From: Branchiostoma floridae
Taxonomy: Eukaryota; Chordata; Leptocardii; Amphioxiformes; Branchiostomatidae
Direction of reading: 5' to 3'
Length of the DNA: 64,000 bases
Assembly: GCF_000003815.2 (NCBI RefSeq)
Contig: NW_023365820.1
Coordinates: 350,753 to 414,752 of the forward strand
Part shown: positions 1 to 11,241 of the stretch, piece after piece
Position numbering within the stretch: position 1 is the stretch's first letter
How the letters are laid out: each line of letters starts with the position of its first letter
The notes under the pieces: model-generated
Databases searched by the model: none
Seen by the model: only the letters and a program-made list of their open reading frames with translations
What the model was told of the DNA's origin: nothing
Made by a program: the position numbers and the translations under genes

Positions 1-440
1 ATTATCTGCTTCACTGTCCTAATTATGTTCAACAGCGTACACTCCTCTTAGACAGACTTGAAAACCTGAATATTCCTATGTTAGATTTAAATTCGTTATC
101 TGATAGTACTTTTGTTTATCTGCTACTTAAAAGATCGGCTTTACTGACATCTGATGCAAATTCCCAAATTCTCTCCATAACTCAATCATATTTATCCGAA
201 ACAAAACGATTTTAAAACTGCTTTTTGACCATTCTTATCATTTACTATTGGTAACATAAGTTTATCCGTCCGTTTCTTTTTAGAATTAGGCGTCCCCTTA
301 CCCGTTTCATCTTTTTTGTCCTATGTTGTGTTGTTATTTTGTCTAGTGGTGTCTTAAATATAAGCCTGTGTACTTGAGTGGGGGCACCACTATGTTTTGT
401 ACTGTATTAATGTTGCAATAAAAAAAATAATAATAAAAAA
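1..440 (+). mobile_element. 3' end of a non-LTR retrotransposon (5' part outside window)
   Basis: The segment starts inside an open frame that ends at 215, continues as about 200 bp of untranslated tail, and finishes in AATAAA-like A-rich sequence at 415-440. An open reading frame, a short 3' UTR and an A-rich end is the normal 3' architecture of a LINE. The clade cannot be assigned from 71 residues. Confidence 0.55.
3..215 (+). CDS. C-terminus of a retrotransposon polyprotein (partial)
   Basis: The frame is open from the window edge to TAA at 213-215 and encodes 70 residues. It begins YLLHCPNYVQQR, which matches the last zinc-binding H-x-C segment ('FLLHCPxY') found near the C-terminus of many LINE ORF2 proteins, followed by a leucine-rich helix and a basic end (ETKRF). 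The endonuclease and polymerase domains would lie upstream, outside the window. The product would be the endonuclease/reverse transcriptase that copies the element. No stop or shift is visible in the part seen. The identification rests on one short motif plus the A-rich 3' end, so a chance open frame is not excluded. Confidence 0.5.
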   Translation, partial: YLLHCPNYVQQRTLLLDRLENLNIPMLDLNSLSDSTFVYLLLKRSALLTSDANSQILSITQSYLSETKRF

Positions 441-445
441 TTCGT

Positions 446-540
446 TTAAAGTGCTTTTCCCACGGGCACAAGTTCGGTAGCAGGGCAGGATTCAAAACCA
501 TGGGACCGCTAGGTTCTCCCAAAATGCTGTGCATTTTCAA
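446..540 (-). mobile_element. Decayed tRNA-derived SINE fragment
   Basis: The stretch AAGTGCTTTTCCCACGGGCA followed by a GGATTC box repeats the layout of the better SINE copies at 37.74 and 60.36 kb (AAGTGC..TTTCCCAAGGGCA, then a reverse-complement B box). The B box is poorly preserved and the A box is not visible. Low confidence. Confidence 0.3.
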
Positions 541-1462
541 CAAATGCATATGGCACCCTATCCACAGGATTCTGTTGCTGTGGCCTAAGGCTAAGAAAAC
601 GCAGCAAACTGGGACTTGCTGTCGAGGGATCGGCCCTTGGATCCAGCTGAACCAGATGGTACATTCCCACTAACCCCATCTGTCTTCTACAATATGTTGT
701 TGTTCCTTGGGAGTAGCATTTACCCGCAAGTAAAACGTCTATGGTTATACCACCTGTGTACCGTACGCGTCTGGGTGGTAAGATATGTGTGCTCGGAGAG
801 TATTCCCATTGACTCGCTTGAAATGCAGCCAAACGAACTTTCTAAAAGTATGACAGGGCTAAGACGCAGATGTCACAGTTGAGTTGTGCAGTGCAGGACA
901 AGTAATTTTCAAAGTGCCACCTTATATACATGAAAATCTTTCTTTTCCTTAAAAATCATTTCTTAACCCTATCTAGACCAGGGGGGGGGGGGCTAAAAGT
1001 GCCTGCGCCAACTTTGACGTCGTACAACTGGCGAACGACGTGTGCTAGAACTACAAAACTTGATGACTTTTCTTAGAATACTGTTGGCAACAATTCTGCA
1101 AAAAAATTTAACTTTGTGATATTTCATGTTGCCATGGCAACGGGTTTCTGACAGGCATATTTTCCCAAATTTACTCATTTCAGTTTGAATTATGGGATTT
1201 CATGGTTTTATTGCCAGATCAAACTTGTTTATCTATATCATTAACATTCTGTGTAATCTTAAGTTACATTTCTAATCAAATATTCATGATTTATGCTAAT
1301 TTGATGACGTCATGGGTCAAAATCCAAGATGGCGGACAATGTCATTTTCAACGATAAATACATGTCTAATTTTTACTCAAATACCGTCAGAATCTTTTAT
1401 TTCCTTACAAAACACAATCACTTGATCATGTTAAGTCCATTTCTATTGGGTTTTGGAGTTAT

Positions 1463-2146
1463 ATGTTATACATTCCACCAAATGTGTCCCCTTACCAGTT
1501 TTGTGGTCAGACATTAGAAACCACAAAAACCCACCCATACCTTGGTGTTACATTAACAACTGGGCTGAAGTGGGGTGTCCATGTTAACAAAATAACAACC
1601 AAGGCTAAACAGACATTGGGAGCAATCAAACCCAACTTGTGGGCATGCCCAACCAGGGTAAAAGCACTTGCATACACGTCACTAGTAAGACCTAACCTTG
1701 AATATGCCGCTACAGTATGGGACCCGTATACAAAGAAAGACAAAGATAAACTTGAAAGGGTACAGGACCAAGCTGCCCGATTCTGAAGCAAACAACTATA
1801 ACAGGGATTCTATAGTGTTACCAAAATGAAAACAGATTTGCAGTGGATGTCACTTGAAGACAGAAGGAAAATGTCCAGAATGTACAAAATGACCAATAAA
1901 CTGGTGGACGTACCAACGGATTAGTATCTGATACCAGCTCAAAAAAGAACAAGAAACAGTCATGCCTTCAAATACCAGAGTTACCAACCTAGGATTGATG
2001 TGTTCAAAAATTCGTACTTTCTCAGAACTATCGTAGAGTGGAACTTGTTATCACCAAGTATAGTAGGGGCATCTTCTCTCGGTAGTTTTAAAGAACGCTT
2101 GCAGATAGATGTGCAAAAGTTAGGGGTAACGAGTCGTTCGGTGTAA
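1463..2146 (+). pseudogene. CR1/jockey-type reverse transcriptase C-terminal region, broken
   Basis: The first part (1,463-1,785) encodes the thumb and post-polymerase region. YLGVTLTTGLKWGVHVN, AYTSLVRPNLEYAATVWDP and LERVQDQAARF are family-typical motifs of non-LTR polymerases. A frameshift and stop near 1,786 break it. The sequence resumes from about 1,816 with LQWMSLEDRRKMSRMYKM and YFLRTIVEWNLL..SFKERL, the usual C-terminal end, ending TAA at 2,144-2,146. There is one internal stop (TAG near 1,922). It lacks the endonuclease and the catalytic YADD palm, so it cannot be active. Confidence 0.8.
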
Positions 2147-2240
2147 TATAACCAGCTGCTGCCGCGCCGCGTGCCTGCAAAGCTGGTGTGTTACGCCGCA
2201 CGGCGGTTATACCGGCTATATAGATACAGATACAGATATG
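1463..2240 (+). mobile_element. 5'-truncated CR1-like LINE inserted in the MITE
   Basis: Comparison with the uninterrupted MITE at 16.4 kb places the junctions near 1,465 and 2,240. On both sides the host sequence resumes at the same point (a TTATnTGTTGCAAA-like stretch, then AAAAAGTnnTATTTTnnAAAATTCAAG). The insert is the last part of a reverse-transcriptase ORF and ends in short TACAGATA repeats, a CR1-type microsatellite 3' end instead of poly(A). Confidence 0.65.
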
Positions 2241-2757
2241 TGGAAAAAGTCGTATTTTAGAAAATTCAAGCTTGTCGATCCAAGATGGCGGACAAATGAC
2301 GTCATTTTCTGACGTCATATAGACGTCGGTGTCGTCGTCATTGGCAACAAAAGACTTGGCAGACTTAGACACCTATTAGATAAGCTTTATAGTCATCATT
2401 TTGTTCAATACATTTAAGTATAGCGGAAATTTCACATTTTGACGATTTTAGCCCAAAATATGACATTATGACGTCATAATTAAGTCATATTACGTTTTAA
2501 CGATACCAAAATTACTGAAAATATTAAAATTTACTAGTACATCATGTCCTCCAATTTTGGTGATCGTTATCCAAACCGTTTTGAAATTACGAAGGGAGGG
2601 GGGGGGTCAAAAGAGCCCTGGTCCCATTAATCCCAAAAAAGCCTGGTCTAGATAGGGTTAATCTGGAGACTTTTGCGATCAAAGGAATACATGTGACTTT
2701 TTAGTGGAGAAGAATTTGAAAGATTAAGATATGTTTTGGTACTTTTAGGACAATTTG

Positions 2758-3790
2758 ATGTAGTTAGTTATAATTCACATGCTTTTCCACAAATGTAGTG
2801 TAACACAAAACTGAAAATTAGTGCTCATTGTTTAGAAATTGAAAAAGGTCGTCACCAGCCACTCATAGTCGGTGTTCTACATGTCATGAAAATATAAAAG
2901 ATGAATTCTCGTCCACTTTGTTATCATATGTCCTACCTTTAGCTATAGCAAGACTTAAAGAGAGACACTCGCGTAATAAATGACTTTATTACCAGATCCT
3001 CTTGATCTTGATTGTCAAGTTGTCACAGCGTTTGAGTCGTCCCAAAGGCAAAGTTGTACCTGTTTCCAATTCTAAAACTCGTAAATTGAAATGGCTTTAA
3101 CGCAATCAACAACCCACATGTTGTCCCTTAATGTTTGACTGAGTGAAGAGATTTTTCAGTGGGAATAATGTGATTACACTCAACATTGCCCACGCATTAC
3201 GAATCCCTATGCAATGCACATATCTGTTCATGAAGGCATTGAGTTAACAGAGGCTATATATCATAGGATGTGCCATCCCACCCTTAGAAGAAAAGGACGC
3301 CCAAGTATGGAACTTTGCGGCACTTACGATTTATCTCTCCCATCCCCGCAATAGACCGTGAACGAGAGAAGAGAGAATATGCATGTAAACTGTAGTATAT
3401 GTATAGCTTTCCTATTATAGCTTTTCCTATGTACCAAACTGACTGCATTTAGCCCCAATGGGGCATGGATATGCAATGAATTTCATTGCCATTGTCATTG
3501 CCATTGTAAACTTTGACTCATTTGCATCAACTTCGTCTTGACTTTGTATTATATTTACATCCCATTTGGCAATCCCAAATTATCATAGCTTCTTTGCATA
3601 TCAATTCACAGCTATTGTATAAAACCTGTTTCTACCAGATCTCTTCAGTATTACTGGTCAAAAATAAGGGATGGTTTCTGAAAGGTCTGACCGTTCCATA
3701 ATATATCCAGTAACTGCGTTCTTATGTATCTTATTATTTGAGTGTCTAACCTTCATCGACGGAAGTGAGTTAACAGCATTCAAAAGTATA
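2758..3790. other. No gene seen
   Basis: AT-rich intergenic-type sequence without supported frames or repeats, apart from a short (ATTGCC)n run at about 3,484-3,508 that could be the 3' microsatellite tail of a lost LINE. Confidence 0.4.
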
Positions 3791-4018
3791 TAACGCTAGT
3801 TCGCCTTTATCCATGGTTTGACCTTTATTCCTTGTCTTTAAAAACAGCACATTTAGGAGTATCAAATCTGCGGACAGTGGTTTCAAATTTGCAATGTTTT
3901 CAAAATGTTCCAATTTGAAACCACCGTAGACGCATCCGTCGACTTCATATCCCTAAATACGTTTTTTCTTACAAACTACGAATATAGGTTACCCTCGGAT
4001 AAAGGTGAACCAGCGTTA
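3791..4018. mobile_element. Fold-back element, copy 1
   Basis: The ends are inverted: TAACGCTAGTTCGCCTTTAT at the left and ATAAAGGTGAACCAGCGTTA at the right. An inner hairpin (GTGGTTTCAAATTT / AATTTGAAACCAC) lies at about 3,879-3,925. The same ends and interior recur at 16.1-16.3 kb. No coding capacity; probably a non-autonomous DNA transposon. Confidence 0.6.
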
Positions 4019-5447
4019 CTAAACCGACCAACGCATAGAGGCCTCGTAAGTGCTCCCATGAGTAAGTCGCCGCAAACTCCCTCACATTTCTGCTGATGCA
4101 AGGTTTTTCCATCAATCTTTGTGTCACTGACAACCTGTGGCTGAAGAAAATAGGCCAGTGGGACAGCGTATGTCACCATAAAACTGCTGACAAGCCAGTT
4201 TAGGAACTCCTATAGCTAGCGACACCAGCCGGTTCCGATATCGAGAGAAAGACTCACTGATGATTAACCACCGACCAGGCAATTTACTGACTGATTACCT
4301 CTGAGTGTGGAGGTTTTGATGCCGGCGTGTCTGTTAGCATGCTTTGCCTGTGCGTCCATTGCAATCACAATAAAGTGGAAGGAAGTAAAGTAAGATTTTG
4401 CGATTGAAAATGGTGTAAACGCAGACTGACTTTGAAGTGAAATTGCCCCCCCCCCCTGGTCCGCTGGCCTTGTTCTGAATCATATCACTTCGGGGACACA
4501 GACAGGAAGGTAGGTGAAAGGTCCCAGACCAGGTTATCTAATTTCCGGTACTTAATTTCCTTCTTTATTCATGATTTTCTATTGATGACCAATTAAAAAA
4601 ATCATTTGTGAGAAGTTAACATAAAGTAGATTTCAGAAAATTAAAAATTTATTTAATTTCTTTTTATTTTATGAATTAATCCTTACTTCTTTTTTGGGCA
4701 ATTTTGAGAACGACGTTTATCTTCTGCGAAAATGTATTCATTTCATCTTAATCATTCTTCATGAGTCAGTCAGCGAATTGGTGATTTCTTCACGCAAATC
4801 ATGTCTTGAGAATTTGAGAAAATTAGCCGAATAAACAAGTAAGTATCACTAACACAAAGTAAACTAAACTTTAAAACTTCACATAAACGAAGTTCACTCA
4901 AACTACAGTGACCTTGGTAAAAGCAATGTAAAGTTAAACACATTGCAACAAAAGTCATTAGACTTAACACCTGACCCCACATTTCCTCAAGGATGAAAAC
5001 ATTTTACAAAAAAAGGTTTGCCTAAGAGATCTCTTTACCTAAGCTCAGAAATCCCTTCATTTCCGCATAACGTAAACTGCAAATAGCAGCTTGATTGCTG
5101 CCGCGCCACATGTGCCAAATACGTGTTACATCAAGTAAGGAATCTGCTGTGCAGGTCTGGCTAACTCGTTGACCCCTCAGCACATCGCTACGTGCGGCAA
5201 ACTGAGACTGATGTGGACCTATCCACGCCGCATCCGTAATGACCTGTGCAAAATACGGTCGCCATTTTGGTACGGCCAGGTCACTGAACCCTAGCTGGAT
5301 CAATCCGCGGGTGACTACGGTCGTCTGCAGTATTTGGGGTGTCGTGACTTTTTGATGTTCGCAACGCGCTATTACCTCAAGAACTTGACGTCATATTGCC
5401 CCTCAAGTTGAGAGAGTATACTGCATTTTCGTTACATGATCCGCTCG
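4019..5447. other. No gene seen
   Basis: Both strands were read without finding a supported gene or RNA. A C-run sits at 4,446-4,456, the stretch 4,540-4,760 is very AT-rich, and 5,060-5,400 is somewhat more GC-rich. No start, splice or repeat signal is convincing. Confidence 0.4.
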
Positions 5448-5680
5448 TTTGCTTGTGTGTGTGTGTGTCTGTGCTTGTGTGTGTGTACCTGTGCGCGCGC
5501 GTGTGTGCGTGTTTGTGTGCGTGTGTGTTCGTGCGTATTTATGTTTCCCTATGTTTGTGCATGTTTTGTATGTGCCCGTGTTTGCCTGTGTGTGCGCAAG
5601 CTTCTTTCTCTGCAAGTGCTAATTTGTCTGTGTGTATGTATGTATATGTGTCTGTATGCGTGTCTGTCTTTGTGCAAATG
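5448..5680. repeat. Imperfect (TG)n microsatellite
   Basis: Alternating TG with C, GTTTG and GTATG interruptions over about 230 bp. The apparent Cys/Val-rich and Thr/His-rich open frames across it are artefacts of the repeat. Confidence 0.9.
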
Positions 5681-6727
5681 AAGTAATTTTTAAAAATTGC
5701 AAATTTCCAAATGTATAACATTTGAAAATTGCGATGAGTGGTTTCGAAGTATCTGCCTTATCAATTAAAAAGGCAGTGAAGCCGTATACCTAACACTGTC
5801 TTCTTATGCAAGATTACAAAGGGATAATACAGTTCAATTGAAGCAAAATCCGACTTGATATTATGCTGTGTATCGCCGTAGCCTTTCATCCAAGATCCCG
5901 CACGTACAAAACACCCACAACTTATCACACCAAGCTGTTAAGACGGCTCCATTATGAAATTGAAGGGCCAAGGTGAAGACTTTTATTATCTTTATAGTGC
6001 AAAAATAGTTGGTGAAGGCTGCCAAGTCACATATCTCCGCCCACCCCGAGAACACCGCGCCGATGGGGCATATCGATTTTGGTACGCACGAATTCTCCCT
6101 TTCTCCTACCAGCACTGGCAAATCAATTGCACGGGGAGAACACTTTTATTTCAAAATGTCCTGCTCTTCCCAACGATAGAAACACGATTCTTAGAGGCCT
6201 GTAAAGCTTTGTTATCTGTTTTCCTTCTGTTAGCATTTACGCTACATAAGGATGTACTTGCAGATTGAAATAGTGCACCGTTATGTAGCCGCAAATGGGC
6301 AATTGTGCAGTATTGATGTGGTTTCGGTGTGTCTACCACACTTATTTCGTTACATGTGCTTGTAGATTATGTACATGTAGCTTACAACAAGTCGTTGACG
6401 TATTTAGAATACGAAAGCGAATGCAAGTCTTGGCATAATGTTTTTCTTGGTCGTTTGTATGTCAATGGGATCAAAACCTCAGCTAGAATAATTTTTGCTG
6501 CATTACCAAGGACACAAGCCATGGTGCCACAATTCGACCTTGACCTTCGTTTTGCCGACATCTACCCACTTGCAAAATATCATTACCATCCATCAAATGG
6601 TTCTAGAGTTATGTTTAGCACGAATATCCGGAAACGTACACAGACACACGAAAACAACATAGCAGACAAACACTTAAATTCCGGAAAACGAAAAGATGAA
6701 TTAGAACTTTGTAGGTATGATATATTG
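5681..6727. other. No supported gene
   Basis: Holds several open frames of 60-140 codons on both strands, the longest from 6,329 to 6,757 (+). None shows a recognisable domain, a good start context or splice signals, and the longest runs into the fold-back repeat at 6,728. Confidence 0.35.
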
Positions 6728-6934
6728 AAGGATAATGAATGTGTTGGTTGCAATTAGATGTCTCGACGATCATGAGGTTGGCAGAATTTTGGCTTAGGAT
6801 CCCAGAATTCTTCCGCTCAGTTTCCTAGAATTCTGGCTAACTGCCAGCAGATTTCTGGCAGAATCCCCAGAATTCTGCAAAATTGGCTTTCCTTGTAGAG
6901 ACATCTAATTGCAACATGCATATTCATTATCCTT
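6728..6934. mobile_element. Palindromic fold-back element
   Basis: The left end reads AAGGATAATGAAT..GTTGCAATTAGATGTCTC and the right end is its reverse complement (GAGACATCTAATTGCAAC..ATTCATTATCCTT), giving arms of about 37 bp. The centre repeats the palindromic motif CAGAATTCTG in several forms. It looks like a MITE with no coding content. Confidence 0.65.
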
Positions 6935-6960
6935 TGAAATATCATTTGCAAAAAAAAACA

Positions 6961-7245
6961 TATAACTCTGGGACAAAAAGGAAGCAACATACGTTTGGAT
7001 ATAGCTTTCGACTTAGCAACACACACGAACCTAGCTAACACGTTCCGTGAGAGGTGCCCCCCCCCCGTACACAAAAAAACTACATCTCAATATTTCATAG
7101 GGGTTAACATTTTCGTAAAACGCTTAACGCGGATAACGCTGGGACAAAGAGGAAGCAACGAACATTAGGATAGAGCTTTCGAGATCTTGTATGGGCAACG
7201 AACACGAACCTAACACGTTGTGTAGGAAGTGATCCCCCCGTACAT
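6961..7245. repeat. Two-unit direct repeat of about 172 bp
   Basis: The block beginning ATAACTCTGGGACAAAAAGG (6,962) is repeated as ATAACGCTGGGACAAAGAGG at 7,134. Both continue through GAAGCAAC, ATAGCTTTCGA / AGAGCTTTCGA, ACACGAACCTA and AACACGTT to a C-run before CGTACA. Confidence 0.65.
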
Positions 7246-8620
7246 CGTCTCTTATGTGACAAAATCCCTCCCTCTCGCACTATTGGGCAGAGGCTGTCGG
7301 CTCACGTAGGCTCTGGCCCAATTTGGTCTGGGAGGTTCCAACACTTGTCCAAAACACCGAGACAGCTCCCTCAAGACAACGCCTCTTTACAAGGTGAGAT
7401 TTTTTCAAATATCTTTCCATTTGCAGTCGTTAATTTGTTGCTGATCAATTAGTTTGATGTTTTATAACTTGTACTTTATGGTACAGACTTGCTTTTGTGA
7501 TTGTGGTAGATTTGTGGCAGAAAATAAACGCTGAGGCGTTTGTTTGTAGATTAAGTGAATTTCGGTGTTTAACAAATCTTGGACAACATCTCGCTTAACT
7601 TTTATCAATTAGACGTAAAAATTGTAATTAGTAACCTTCTTAATGTCCGTTAATAAATCCTCGCCTCATTAATTTTTTTAAAGAATGATTAATTTGATTT
7701 GAAAAACACCTTGCCAACATAACAGCCGACTTACGTCATGTGAAAATTGACGTCAACTTTCAATTTTTTGGTCGCGCTTTCTTCTCAATGTCACCGTAGA
7801 GCAGATAATTAGGCAACCGTATAATAGTAGCTATGAGTAATGAGACATGGCAAAAAATGGCATGTTTTCCGTTACAGTCTTAAAAAAATTTGGTAGCTAT
7901 ATGTGTTTTTTATTTTCATTTGCATGTTCATTTTTATTTATTTATTGAGATTCATCGAATAAAGAGGAACATATGGCGGAACCGGTGTTTCTTGTTAAAA
8001 GATGTCTTTTAAAGGTCGTTACATAACCACACATCTTATTGTAATTATACAGTAAATTATACAAGCACAATCATAATGATAACCTGACAAATAAATGAAT
8101 GTTTAATGCACATCCTTACACCTACTGTGCAAAGCACCAATCTGTTAACAGATGAAGTCTGTTTTTAATGCCGTTACCTTGAATGTAAAATCCCTTTTTC
8201 CAGTGGCAACCTAAAATGTTTATGGTCAGTAGGCTTTCGCCAGAGTTGGTCAAATTACTGGAAACACAACATTTCATTCCCAGGAATAACTAGAAACTCC
8301 CAAGAGATATCAGTTACTTCCGATATTAGATTGCATTGTAATAACATCGTTGCACTCAGTCGTTATACATAAACTGCTTTGTCTAGGAAATAGACTCTCG
8401 CCTGAAATAGACAGTCTACCGGCCGTCACTATACAATGATGTGGTACCTTTGTGGTATGGATACTTGGCTGGAACTCAAGTTGGAGTTAATTCAATGCAC
8501 TTCCGTGTAATTGCTTACACGAGAACGGTAGGACCAGCTCAAAGCCAATGGTATACCTGCGCTGCAAATGCAGATGATAACAACTGTTGCCACCAAGAAA
8601 ACTACAAAAATGATAGCCTA
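7246..8620. other. No gene seen
   Basis: AT-rich. A small hairpin (TTGGGCAGAG..CTCTGGCCCAA) lies at about 7,284-7,322. A 61-codon frame at 8,441-8,626 (+) has no recognisable family or splice context. Confidence 0.35.
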
Positions 8621-8989
8621 CCATAAACGGTATGTTTTCTTTCACATCGGAGCGTGACAGGACTATGCTATTTTAGTTTTTTTTTTAATTGAGGCCAACC
8701 ATAATTGGTTTCGAATGTGATATACAGATGTTTTATTTTGCTTATTTTTCTTCAACGGCAATATAGCATTATGAATCTTTTCATAAATAGTGATTGTTGA
8801 ATACGACTGCTGAATCTTTTATCAATAAGTACAACCACAAATAACAAACCATAAACCAATTTTAAAGATGATATAGAACACTGGGAAATACCTGAACAAC
8901 ATAAAAAAAGCTATCATGAATCTTTTGACAAAAACAGATTTTTGGTGATTGTTTAAAGTGTGTAACGTTAAACTATTATATATTGATCA

Positions 8990-10257
8990 CTCAAGTATAG
9001 GAAATTTTGCAAACGATGTACAGTATGGTTAGGTAGTTTCCTTAGTTTCGATTATATCACAGCATATCTGTAATATGTTCAGAAAATAACAAGAAGCCAC
9101 TGTAGATCCTCTCATAAACAGTGATTGTTGACTGTTGGTAGTGTTGAGTTACTTATTACTGAGGGCAGTCGTTAATTCAACTTTTTATCAACCGTATCAT
9201 ATCATGCAGTGGTAGTTTCCTTCCACATCGTGGCATATCAAAACAGTGTCAAAAAAGCAACAACAAGAAGCCACATTGGATCCTCTCGAGATCTCATAAA
9301 CAGTGATTGCTGACTGCAGGTAGTGTTGAGTTATTGTACTTTTATCACTTAGGGCAGCCGTTAATCCAAATTATGATGAGCGGTATCATACCATGATGCA
9401 GCGATATTTTCCTTCCATATTGAGACCTTGTTGGACAGAGTGAAAAACAAAAACCAGAGGCCACCGTGAATACTCTCATAAACAGTGATTGCTGACTGTG
9501 GCTCGTGTTGAGTTATTGTACTTTTATCACTGAGGAGGGCCGTTAATTCAAATTTTAATAAGCAGACTCATATCATGCAGCGGTATTTTCCTTCAACATC
9601 GTGGCATATTATAACAGAACAGCGTGGAAAAAAAACAAGAGGCCACCGTGAATCATCTCATAAACAGTGATTGCTGACTGTAGGTAGTGTTGAGTTATTG
9701 TACTTTTATCACTGGGGGCAGCCATAAATTCAAATTATGATCAACGGTATCATGCAACGGTATTTTTCTTCCACATCAACACATAACAGGATAGTGTAAA
9801 GAAACAATAGAAAGGCACCGTAGATGGTGATTGCTGACTGTGAATAGTGTTTACTTATTGTACTTTTATAACTTTTTGCACTTTTAAGGGCAGTCGTATA
9901 TTTTTGATATTAACGGTATCATGCAACGAAATTTTCCTTCTATATCAAGACCTTGTTGGACAGCGTAAAAAAACAAACAAGAGGCCACGGTGAATACTCT
10001 CATAAACAGTGATTGCTGACTGTAGGTAGTGTTGAGTTATTGTACTTTTATCACTAAGGGCACTCGTTAATTCAAATTATGATGAACGGTACACGTATCA
10101 TGCAACGGTATTTTCCTTCTATATCAAGACCGTGTTGGACAGCGTGAAAAACAAAAACAAGAGGCCACCATGGATCCTCTCATAAACAGTGATTGCTGAC
10201 TGTGGGTAGTGTTGAGTTATTGTACTTTTATCACTGAGGGCAGCCGTAAACGGTTGG
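8990..10257. repeat. Satellite array, unit about 180 bp, seven clear units
   Basis: The landmark CTCATAAACAGTGATTG(C/T)TGACTG recurs at about 9,111, 9,293, 9,475, 9,656, 9,998 and 10,177. A degenerate unit at about 9,826 keeps only GGTGATTGCTGACTG. Each unit continues with GTAGTGTTGAGTTATTGTAC, TTTTATCACT, a GGGCAG(C/T)CGT box, ATCATGCA(A/G)CGGTATTTTC and AAGAGGCCACCGTG. Spacing is 170-182 bp. Weaker matches back to about 8,620 suggest an older, eroded edge. Confidence 0.9.
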
Positions 10258-10459
10258 ACATGGATTAAAGTAGACATTAAAGGTACGGTCCGATGCCACT
10301 TTTGCCGTTTTACTGCCATTACGTGTATGATGTATTACCAATCAAAGTATGCATCACCGTTTCAGTCGCTGTTTCAACTAATTTCTCTTGGGAGGTATTG
10401 CCCGATTTAATCTAGTCCTTATCGTAGTGATGTTGTAGATACGATATTTGCAATGAAAA

Positions 10460-11241
10460 GAGGTCATGCTCTTTACCCACACAGAATCATAGAGCCATTG
10501 TAGATATAGTCTTTTATATGTCACATAAACAAATGTATTTGTTAAAAGTTTATTATAATTAAATAAGGTAATATCATAAAATAAGATAATTTTATGTGCA
10601 TTAGATATTTCAAAAATGCACACGACTGTTTAAAATCTTACAGTGATAAAGTAAACTTTATGGTTAAAATGAAAGCCTACTATTCATAACAAAAACATGT
10701 ATACTTTTAATTGCTAAATATTCTAAGGCTTAGAATAAATATACTTTTGTGTTACTAGTTCATAGTTATAGCATTTTAGATATCAATATACTTTTAATAC
10801 CTAAATCTTTGATATCGTATACCAACATGAAATGAATTCACGTCTATTTCATAGTTTACCATTATAGCATTTAAGATATCAGATACAAATGAACTTTGAA
10901 TATTGCTAAATGTTAAGCATCTAAATATATTTCCAATTCCAAAAATTGAATATTTTGAAAAAAATGACGTTTACATTTGGGCTTCCGTTGTTGCCTTTTA
11001 TGTACTACTCAACCAAATGTACTTTCAATTGCTAGATATAAAGTACCACTTATTTTAAAGTTTACCATTGTGGCAAATTGAATACCACATAAAAATGCAC
11101 TTTTAATTACCAAGGCTTTAATATCGTAACATAACATAACAAGGTAAAATTTACTTTGCAGGTTTTAAAGAGGTCAAGCTCCTGCTACACACCAAATCAT
11201 TGAGCCATCACCGTCTTTTATATGCCTCATAGATGAATGTA
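10460..11241. repeat. AT-rich degenerate repeats bounded by a duplicated segment
   Basis: A segment of about 75 bp (AGAGGTCATGCTCTTTAC..GTCTTTTATATG..AATGTA) at 10,459-10,535 recurs at 11,168-11,241 (AGAGGTCAAGCTCCTGCTAC..GTCTTTTATATG..AATGTA). Between them, motifs such as ACTTTTAATTGCTAAAT and TTTAATATCGTA recur irregularly. Confidence 0.5.

Larger units (their letters stand above)
967..2657 (+). mobile_element. piggyBac-like MITE, copy 1 (carries a nested LINE)
   Basis: The element starts CCCTATCTAGACC after TTAA (963-966) and ends GGTCTAGATAGGG before TTAA (2,658-2,661), so it has perfect 13-bp inverted ends and a TTAA duplication, the hallmark of piggyBac-type transposition. A G-run and CTnnnAGnGCCTGCGCC follow the left end as in the copies at 16.4 and 53.3 kb. 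Copy 1 is larger because a CR1-like LINE tail (1,463-2,240) is inserted in it. The interior has TGACGTCA palindromes (around 1,303, 2,296, 2,309 and 2,470). It encodes no transposase and would depend on one supplied elsewhere. Confidence 0.75.
818..2757. repeat. Old interspersed repeat split by a DNA transposon
   Basis: Short blocks flanking the inserted element at 967-2,657 match blocks at 19.2-19.7 kb in the same order: GTCACAGTTGAGTTG near 872 and near 19,284, TGAAAATCnTTCTTTTC near 931 and near 19,346, and GTGGAGAAGAATTT near 2,705 and near 19,632. This implies a diverged dispersed repeat into which the TTAA-flanked element jumped. The repeat family itself is unidentified. Confidence 0.4.

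Noticed and set aside
967-1000. G-quadruplex in the G-runs of the piggyBac-like MITEs
   Set aside because: Each end has a single G- or C-run, not four spaced runs, so an intramolecular quadruplex is not supported.
5396-5721. Cys/Val-rich and Thr/His-rich open frames
   Set aside because: They are translations of the TG microsatellite in different frames and have no independent coding signal.
6329-6757. 142-codon frame
   Set aside because: It starts with GTG, has no domain or splice context, and ends inside the fold-back element.
8620-10257. CRISPR-like array
   Set aside because: The whole ~180-bp unit repeats without short constant repeats alternating with unique spacers. It is a eukaryotic satellite.
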